Shown: positions 58,359 through 64,000 of the stretch, piece after piece
Position numbering within the stretch: the first letter of the stretch is position 1
Layout: every line of letters begins with the position of its first letter
Source: Tritonibacter multivorans
Lineage (GTDB): Bacteria > Pseudomonadota > Alphaproteobacteria > Rhodobacterales > Rhodobacteraceae
Assembly (NCBI RefSeq): GCF_001458415.1
Contig: NZ_CYSD01000018.1
Span: 35,763-99,762 of the forward strand
Length of the DNA stretch: 64,000 bases
Direction: 5' to 3'
Translations under genes and position numbers: made by a program
The notes under the pieces: model-generated
The model's database searches: none
Seen by the model: the letters and a program-made list of their open reading frames with translations, nothing else
Told to the model about the DNA's origin: nothing

Positions 58359-60269
58359 TCAGGCGCGGCGGCTGCTGTCCGCTCGCAAGGCGATATGATG
58401 GTCGTAAAACGCCTGCGGGTCGTACTGCGGCAGCCAGTCCAGCAGATCCGGCAACGGCAGAGGCGGCGAGAACGCATAGCCCTGCGCCAGATGGCAGCCT
58501 GCCTGATGCAACACGCGGGCCTGACCTGCGTCTTCGACCCCTTCGGCGATCACCATCATCTCGAGCTTGCAGGCCAGATCCACAACCGCTGACAGGACCT
58601 GGGCCGCACTGGTGCTGTGGCCCATTTCTGCCACCAGGCTGCGGTCCACCTTGACGCCTGTTACATCCAGTCGCGCCAGATGCGACAGGCCCGCATAGCC
58701 GGTGCCAAAATCATCCAGCAGCACATCAAATCCGGCCGCGCAAAGGCGGCTGATCTGCTGGCGCACATCCGCGCCTTCCAGCAGGCGTTCACTGCCCTTC
58801 GTGGGCAGGAAGGCGGTTTCCAGAATCTCGACCATCAGCTGGTGCTGATCCAGATCGGCGGCATCCGCAGCCCAGGTCATCCGGTCCACCAACTGCGGGT
58901 CGGCCAGCGATTGCAGCGAGGCATTGAAGCTGACGTGCATCTGGTCAAACCCGGCCCGCGACAGCGTCTGGCGCGCGGTGATCGCGGCGGCCAGCGCGGT
59001 TTCATCCAGCTGCGTCAACAGACCAATGTCGGCTGCGAGGGGCAGGAATTTGGCCGGTGTCACCAGGCCGCGCTCTGGGTGGTGCCAGCGGACGAGCGTT
59101 TCCACCCCAACGATGCGGGCGTCTTTCAGGGACACAACGGGCTGGTAATGAAACAGCAGCTGCCCGTCGCGGATCGCCAGCGTCAGCGCATCGCTCAGTT
59201 CTTTCTGTTCGGTTTTCTTGTCGTCCAGTGCCGCGTCAAAATACAGGAAATCGCCGCGACCGCTGGCTTTGACCTCGTAAAGCGCAAAGTCAGCTTTCTG
59301 GATCAGCTCTTCAGGATCATCGCCGGGGGCTGCGGTGGCCAGGCCAAGGCTTGCGCCATAAGACAGCTCTATCCCGCACCATTGGAACGGGGTGGTCATG
59401 TGATCGAGGATCCGCCGCGCGATCATTTCCAACTGGTCCGGCACGGCCCCAAGATGCGGGAGCACAACAATAAATTCGTCTCCGCCGATCCGCGCCGCCA
59501 GATCTGAGGGGCGCAGACAGGCCCGCAGGGCGGCGGCGGCCTGAACCAGAACCGCGTCGCCTGCGGCATGGCCATGGGTGTCATTGATGGCCTTGAACTT
59601 ATCCAGATCCACATGGATCAACCCCAGTTTGGCACCGCTGGCTTCGGTCTGGGCAAGGGCGGTTTCCAGCACGTCGAGCAGCTTGCGGCGATTGGCCAAT
59701 CCGGTCAGCGCGTCAAAGTTGACCGCCTGTTCCAGTTGCGACAAGGCCCGTTCGAGCGCTTTTGTCTGCGCCACCTCTTCGGAGACATCGCGGCAGGACA
59801 GCACCACCATCTGCTCGCCTGCGACATCCACGGCGGCCAACGAAAACTGGCTGTGGAACCGGCTGCCGTCGCCGCGCAGGTTTTCATAGATGGTGAATTC
59901 GCGAAAATAAGCCCCCTCGGGATCATAGCGAAAGGCGGCGATTTCCGCGTCTGACGGGCAGATTTCTGGTGGAAAGACCCATTTCTGCGGCTTCTTCCCG
60001 ATCCAGAATTCCCGGGGGCGCCCCAGCAGGCGCGCATAGGCGGGGTTGCACCACAGGATGGTGCCATCCATCCTTTGCAGCAACATGCCGTCATTGGCAT
60101 GTTCGGCGACGATCTTGAACGCGCGCAGGTCGCGCATCTGTTTCAGCACCGACAGCGCCCCGCGCCGGATCATGATCACCATAGCCACCAGACCGGCCAG
60201 AAGGACAGGCAGCACAAGCAGCGGGGGCAGGGAGCTGAACACAAAAACACATCCGCTTTGAGGGCACAT
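58359..60269 (-). CDS. PAS-GGDEF-EAL cyclic-di-GMP enzyme
   Basis: A 636-residue membrane-anchored protein. One N-terminal helix (LLVLPVLLAGLVAMVIMI), a PAS domain (MLLQRMDGTILWCNPAYARL), a GGDEF domain with intact ARIGGDEFIVVLP, and an EAL domain with VGVETLVRWHHP, FNAS, ILETAFLP, LLDDFGTGYAGLSHL, VKVDRSLV and IAEGVEDAGQ. All catalytic positions that I can place are present (EAL is ETL), so both synthesis and hydrolysis are possible. Start MCPQSGCVF at 60269 chosen because the segment upstream is not protein-like; no clear ribosome-binding site. Confidence 0.88.
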   Translation of the reverse strand: MCPQSGCVFVFSSLPPLLVLPVLLAGLVAMVIMIRRGALSVLKQMRDLRAFKIVAEHANDGMLLQRMDGTILWCNPAYARLLGRPREFWIGKKPQKWVFPPEICPSDAEIAAFRYDPEGAYFREFTIYENLRGDGSRFHSQFSLAAVDVAGEQMVVLSCRDVSEEVAQTKALERALSQLEQAVNFDALTGLANRRKLLDVLETALAQTEASGAKLGLIHVDLDKFKAINDTHGHAAGDAVLVQAAAALRACLRPSDLAARIGGDEFIVVLPHLGAVPDQLEMIARRILDHMTTPFQWCGIELSYGASLGLATAAPGDDPEELIQKADFALYEVKASGRGDFLYFDAALDDKKTEQKELSDALTLAIRDGQLLFHYQPVVSLKDARIVGVETLVRWHHPERGLVTPAKFLPLAADIGLLTQLDETALAAAITARQTLSRAGFDQMHVSFNASLQSLADPQLVDRMTWAADAADLDQHQLMVEILETAFLPTKGSERLLEGADVRQQISRLCAAGFDVLLDDFGTGYAGLSHLARLDVTGVKVDRSLVAEMGHSTSAAQVLSAVVDLACKLEMMVIAEGVEDAGQARVLHQAGCHLAQGYAFSPPLPLPDLLDWLPQYDPQAFYDHHIALRADSSRRA

Positions 60270-60557
60270 AAAAACAACGGCGTACGACAACAAAGGCGCT
60301 GTGGCTGACCGACGCCCGCAGCTACACGGGCAGGCGCGCGGGCGCCGGTCGGGCGTTGGGTAACAGGGCACTCATCATCCCCTTCAGGCTAGGTCCGAGC
60401 CGTAAATTTTTTCCAAGCCTTGCGCAAAGTCGCCATAAACAACGCCGTAAAATCCGGGACTTGTCAGCGCTCTCTGGTCTTGTCACACTCAGCGGCGTCG
60501 CCGCCGACACCCTGTAAGGCTGCACATGTGATCCGAAGTTTTTAGGAAGGGGCGCCT

Positions 60558-61415
60558 ATGACACGCTCTTGGTTTCCACCGATCAGGTCTGATTTGGTCC
60601 GCAACCGGTTGCGACCGCGTGCTCTGGGGCTGGCGGTTGCTGGTTTGACCGCGCTTACCGCCTGTGGCACGGCTTATGATCTGCCCAGCACCACCGGCAC
60701 CTACGAGGCGCAGGCCAGTCGCATCTTTGCCGAAGCCCGCAGCACGCCGCCGCCCAAACCGATTTCAGCCGCCGCCGCACAGGCGCGGTTTGATCGCGTC
60801 GCCCGCCGCGTGCGCCCGGCCGGGCGGTCCGCCTGCGAACAGCTGCGCGGCCCACAGGTGGATTGTCAGGTCCAGATCGAAATTGACCGCCAGATGAAAG
60901 AGGCCAACGCCTATTTCACCTACGAGAAGGGCCGCCCGGTGATCCGCATGTCGCTGCCGCTGTTGCAGGTCACCCGCAATGATGATGAGGCGGCTTTTGT
61001 CATGGCGCATGAATACGGCCATCTCATTGGCGGCCATATTGAAAAGAAACAGCAGCAGGTCGCAGCCGGCGCGCTGATCGCGGGCACGCTGGCGGGGCTT
61101 GCCACGGCCGTCAGCGGCGATTTTGACGAGGACGCGCTGGCGCGCGGTCTGGGCGTCGGGGCGGCTGTTGGGGGCATTGCTTATTCCCAGACCTACGAGC
61201 TGGAAAGCGACAGTCTGGGAACCCGGATTGCCCATGCCGCAGGCTATGACGCGCCCAAAGGCGCGCGGTTCTTTGCCCGCCCCGGCAAACCACAAAGCCC
61301 GTCCGGCGGCCTGAACTTCTGGAGCACCCATCCGCCGGATGAAAAGCGTCTGGCGCTGGTGCTGGCAACCCAGGCGGAGATCGACCGGGGGCAAGGGCTG
61401 CGGCCGGCCCAGTAA
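60558..61415 (+). CDS. M48-family metalloprotease, lipoprotein
   Basis: A 285-residue protein with signal and lipobox near residue 36 (LTALTACGTAYD). The zinc site is VMAHEYGHLIGGH (HExxH) with the third ligand in YELESDSLGTRIA; STHPPDEKRL is typical of periplasmic BepA/LoiP-like proteases that survey outer-membrane assembly. A hydrophobic Gly/Ala stretch (about 175-215) lies between. Its stop codon falls in a tandem repeat. Confidence 0.9.
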   Translation: MTRSWFPPIRSDLVRNRLRPRALGLAVAGLTALTACGTAYDLPSTTGTYEAQASRIFAEARSTPPPKPISAAAAQARFDRVARRVRPAGRSACEQLRGPQVDCQVQIEIDRQMKEANAYFTYEKGRPVIRMSLPLLQVTRNDDEAAFVMAHEYGHLIGGHIEKKQQQVAAGALIAGTLAGLATAVSGDFDEDALARGLGVGAAVGGIAYSQTYELESDSLGTRIAHAAGYDAPKGARFFARPGKPQSPSGGLNFWSTHPPDEKRLALVLATQAEIDRGQGLRPAQ

Positions 61416-61465
61416 CCCCCCGGCCCAGTAACCCCCCGGCCGAGTAATCCAGGCCCAGTAATCCC
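61406..61465 (+). repeat. 16-bp tandem repeat carrying successive stop codons
   Basis: GGCCCAGTAACCCCCC at 61406-61421 and 61422-61437, then 14-bp variants at 61438-61451 and 61452-61465. The first TAA is the M48 stop codon. Because the unit is 16 bp, the next TAAs fall in the other two frames. Confidence 0.88.
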
Positions 61466-61975
61466 GGCACAGGAACCGACTGTCGGCGCGCCGTGCAGCG
61501 GATGGGGGCAGACCTGTGCGCACCACAGCCACAGCGCCGGCAAGGCTGTGGTCGGTCCGCCTGCCGCCTTTCATTTCACAGGGCGAAATCTACAGCGTGT
61601 CAATCTCGACGCCCTTGACGCGGAGGTTGATGCTGTCTGCCTGAAAGTGGACAAATTCTCTGAGGCCCATTCGCAGCGCAGCGGTGTGCGGAAAAACAGG
61701 GGCCTGCAGGGCAGGCTGGGCTGTTTCATCTTGGGTCAACCTTCTGGATGTCCATAGGTCAATCATTCCGGTTTTAGCATATCCAGCAATGGCAAATTTA
61801 TACGGTTCACCGCCTGAGGTGAAAATTATTTATTCGTTTAAAGGGGATGCGCATGCTTTTGCACTTACGCTTACGTAAGTGGTGGTTGTGGTAAAGCGGC
61901 GAGGCAGTGACGCTACAGCCTTGGGCTGCAAGCCGCGCTGTTGTGCCCGGTGGCCGGGCTGCGCGGAGGGCAGGC
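61416..61975 (+). other. Intergenic region before the LuxR gene
   Basis: No supported gene. Apart from the tandem repeat, a short perfect inverted repeat CACTTACG-CTTA-CGTAAGTG lies at 61862-61881 in an AT-rich patch; it could be an operator, but is over 800 bp from the luxR-type start and in its 3' flank. Confidence 0.5.
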
Positions 61976-62713
61976 TTAGAAGTCGATCAGCCCATCGCGC
62001 AGGGCAATGGCCAGCGCATGTTCACGGGTCTGCGCCCCGAGCGCCTTGCGGGCATTGGCGAAGTGCTGCGACACCGCCGGTTCTGACAGCCCCAGCCGTT
62101 CGGCGATCCGCGCGGTCTGGTTGCCCTCGGCCAGCAGCGACAGCACTTCGCGTTGGCGCTGGGTAAGCGGAGAGGTCGGCGCAGCCCCCAGTCGGGTATT
62201 GGCCGCGCTGGTCACGGGGGCGCCAATGGTGCTGGCCAGCAGGGCCGAAAACAGATGGTGGTCGAAGGGCAGATCCTGCTCATGCAGGTCGGGGGTAAAG
62301 CCCAGGGTGACCGTCTTGCCCAGATCAGTGCCGCCATAGCGGGAACAGATCATATGCCCGAAGCCTTCGCTTTGCAGCCCGTGGTTCAGCGACCAGGCTT
62401 TCTGGCTGGCTGCATCCATCCTGTGCAGGGTGCCGAAGGCAACACGGTTGATGTGATGCCCGGCGGCCAGATCAGGGATCAGCGGGTCCACCGACAGGTA
62501 GTCTTCGGCGAGGTATTCTTCCATCCAGGCGTCGGACATATTGGTGTTCACCCAGTGGATGTCCTGCGTCTGAAACGCCAGCTCGGCCACAAGAATGCTG
62601 CCCAGACCCAGTTCCGAAGACAAATCGGTTGCGGCCTTCCAGCGGGCCTCGGGGTTTGGGGTGTTTACCAACCGTTCGAGCGCATCAATCAAAGCATTTT
62701 TTGCAGATGCCAT
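61976..62713 (-). CDS. LuxR-family autoinducer-binding regulator (solo)
   Basis: A 245-residue protein: N-terminal autoinducer-binding domain (WMEEYLAEDYLSVDPLIPDL, with the conserved Asp-Pro; GFGHMICSRYGG) and C-terminal LuxR helix-turn-helix (PLTQRQREVLSLLAEGNQTA, ERLGLSEPAVSQHFANARKAL). No luxI-type synthase lies nearby, so it is a solo that may sense a homoserine lactone made elsewhere or a different ligand. AGAGGC precedes the ATG at 62713. A long inverted repeat abuts this site. Confidence 0.88.
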   Translation of the reverse strand: MASAKNALIDALERLVNTPNPEARWKAATDLSSELGLGSILVAELAFQTQDIHWVNTNMSDAWMEEYLAEDYLSVDPLIPDLAAGHHINRVAFGTLHRMDAASQKAWSLNHGLQSEGFGHMICSRYGGTDLGKTVTLGFTPDLHEQDLPFDHHLFSALLASTIGAPVTSAANTRLGAAPTSPLTQRQREVLSLLAEGNQTARIAERLGLSEPAVSQHFANARKALGAQTREHALAIALRDGLIDF

Positions 62714-62721
62714 CGGTGCCT

Positions 62722-62758
62722 CTAAAATCACAAACATTTAAAACTGTCGTGATTTTAG
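62722..62758 (-). promoter_or_regulatory. 10-bp inverted repeat abutting the luxR-type RBS
   Basis: CTAAAATCAC (62722-62731) and GTGATTTTAG (62749-62758) are perfect complements 17 bp apart. On the minus-strand mRNA the 3' arm ends in AG that also begins the AGAGGC ribosome-binding site. It could be an autoregulatory operator or an RNA hairpin limiting translation. Confidence 0.65.
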
Positions 62759-62954
62759 GGGGCTGGATTGCGCATGGGAATATTCACATCCTATGAATAT
62801 TGCCAGTTGACGCTGATTTGCTGCTCCGGGCCGTGCGTTGGCAGACTTCGGGGCACGCGGCGGTTGCGCAGCCCCCGGTCAGGGTGATTCGCCAGAGGGC
62901 GGACGGGGTACGGGCAGGATCAGCGCGCGGCGGGCAGGATCAGGCGGGGGCGGC

Positions 62955-63266
62955 TCAGTCCAGCATGGTGACGCTGCCCTCTAGTGTGCCTCCCAATGTG
63001 CCCCCCAATGTGCGTGTCTCTGTCAGCAGGACGCGGCGACGGGCAGGGCGGGTGCCCTGGTGCTGACCGGCCACCAGCCAGGTCATCAACCACGCAAAGC
63101 CAAGCGCCAGATAGGCCGGTGCCAATGCCTCGCGATCCAGAAGCAGGATCATCATCAGGCCAATGCTGAAGGCCATGAGATTGAGGTTGCGCAGGACAAA
63201 CCCGACCAGACGATCCAACGTAAACCGCAGAGCTTTGGGGATGGCTACAGATGTGGGTCGGGACAT
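62955..63266 (-). CDS. Small hypothetical membrane protein
   Basis: A 103-residue protein with two hydrophobic segments (LNLMAFSIGLMMILLLDREA interrupted by charge, and LAPAYLALGFAWLMTWLVAG). AAGGAGAG precedes the ATG. The C-terminus contains a small repeat (GGTLGGTLEG) from duplicated bases at 62985-63005. No family recognised. Confidence 0.65.
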   Translation of the reverse strand: MSRPTSVAIPKALRFTLDRLVGFVLRNLNLMAFSIGLMMILLLDREALAPAYLALGFAWLMTWLVAGQHQGTRPARRRVLLTETRTLGGTLGGTLEGSVTMLD

Positions 63267-63853
63267 AATTGCGCTCTCCTTCGTTGTTCCGTGGAAACAC
63301 AGCTAGGTGGCGCAGATGTCCTAAATCTTGGACGGATGTGGCAGCATTGTGGACATTGCCGCAAGTTTTAGCCGTTCTTTAACATACCAATCCTGAAGGC
63401 AGAGCGCGCCCGTTTGTCGCCCAACAAAGGGCGCTGGTGGTTTGGGGGCGCAGGGCAGCCCACACCCAGTTTCAGCTGATTAAGAGTTTGCCAGACAGGC
63501 CGCAGTGGGGATGCCGTTGACAGGATCGGAAGCCGCCGCATATCGCCGCTCCTTTTGGAAGCCGTTCTGCGGACCTTGCCGCCATTCGCTGCGGTAGCAG
63601 CTTAGGTAACGTGGTGCGTCCGCTTTGCGCAGATAGCGACATTTGCAAAGTCGGCGGATCTGGCAGTCAATCGTCGGTCGCATGCCGCAAGGCAAGGGAA
63701 GGAGCCGACCTTCGCCGCGCATGCAGCCGCCAACCATCATCGAGCGGAAGGGGAGCTTAACAAAGCACCATTTCGCTGCATATGTACCAATGGCGGCTTC
63801 CAATGTGTTGTCAGTTGAAACAACTCCCAATCTGTAAACCACAGGAAATAGGA
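63267..63853 (-). other. Intergenic region between PAAR gene and membrane protein
   Basis: Nothing convincing. A 120-codon minus-strand frame (63480-63842) has a GTG start, no ribosome-binding site and a Cys/Arg-rich composition; I do not call it. Confidence 0.5.
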
Positions 63854-64000
63854 TTACCCGCCGATAAACACGTCTCCAGACCCATTGGAGATGGAACCGC
63901 CACAGTCGATGGCATCGCCGACGCGGCCAGCGGGTTGACCATTGATGAACACGCTGCTGGATCCTGCGGCCAAAGCCCGACCATGCGGCGGGTGTTTGGG
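63854..64000 (-). CDS. PAAR-repeat protein, 5' end outside window
   Basis: The last 48 codons before a TAA read SSSVFINGQPAGRVGDAIDC, then GGSISNGSGDVFIGG, a typical PAAR-repeat ending. PAAR proteins form the sharpened tip of type VI secretion spikes or related injection systems and often carry effectors. The start and any extension lie beyond the window edge, so neither an effector domain nor a secretion cluster can be confirmed. Confidence 0.8.
   Translation of the reverse strand, partial: PKHPPHGRALAAGSSSVFINGQPAGRVGDAIDCGGSISNGSGDVFIGG

Noticed and set aside
61976..62713. Quorum-sensing pair luxI-luxR
   Set aside because: No autoinducer synthase frame is present on either side, so only a LuxR solo is called.
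63480..63842. 120-codon minus-strand frame before the PAAR gene
   Set aside because: GTG start without a ribosome-binding site, atypical composition and no family.

Overview
The window looks like a chromosomal stretch of a marine Rhodobacterales bacterium (Roseobacter group, Alphaproteobacteria). This rests on high GC, an F1-ATPase operon standing apart from F0 genes, NasS/NasT nitrate control, an Aap/Bzt-like amino-acid ABC system, a Hint-domain protein and many start/stop-overlapping operons. Assignment is by protein-family recognition and reading of the sequence; no database search was run.

Layout. (1) 1-12,936, minus strand: assimilatory nitrate operon nrtA-nrtB-nrtCD-globin-nirB-nirD-nasA-cobA, preceded by the control genes nasT-nasS. 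The nrtA leader holds an intrinsic terminator overlapping a hexaloop hairpin, the pattern expected for NasT (ANTAR) antitermination. (2) 13.1-17.0 kb: LpxR-like outer-membrane protein, Hint-domain protein, rpsD, a secreted PA14-like protein. (3) 17.2-24.8 kb: hisC, a prephenate/arogenate dehydrogenase and an extensin-like protein in one overlapping operon; ChaC; a MotA/ExbB-like plus MotB/OmpA-like pair; an M23 endopeptidase. (4) 24.8-29.0 kb: clpA, a glyoxalase II-type hydrolase (gloB), a methyltransferase. (5) 29.6-34.5 kb: atpHAGDC. (6) 34.6-42.3 kb: a solitary AT-richer PLD-like gene, H-type lectin, inositol-monophosphatase-like, GFA and membrane proteins, prs, YcgN-like, ribF, a MaoC dehydratase.

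(7) About 42.4-57.0 kb is an accessory island that looks like a decayed Tn7/Tn5053-like transposon. It has tniQ near one end, a truncated tniB near the other, and related 20-bp repeats in inverted orientation at the two ends: closely spaced on the left, widely spaced on the right. Its cargo is a GntR-controlled operon (amino-acid ABC transporter, class IV aminotransferase, ProC-like reductase), a TetR/hydrolase pair, and remnants of IS1182- and IS3-type elements. Each IS remnant is interrupted by a copy of the same 37-39 bp palindromic element. The island separates a HAD hydrolase from maoC; both are on the minus strand and may once have been neighbours.

(8) 57.3-64.0 kb: HAD hydrolase, a GGDEF/EAL protein, a lipoprotein M48 protease, a LuxR solo with an inverted repeat flush against its ribosome-binding site, a small membrane protein and the 3' end of a PAAR-repeat gene cut by the window edge.

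How the genes fit: nitrate is imported by NrtABCD, reduced to nitrite by NasA and to ammonium by NirBD, whose siroheme needs CobA. NasS senses nitrate/nitrite and releases NasT, which would let RNA polymerase pass the leader terminator.
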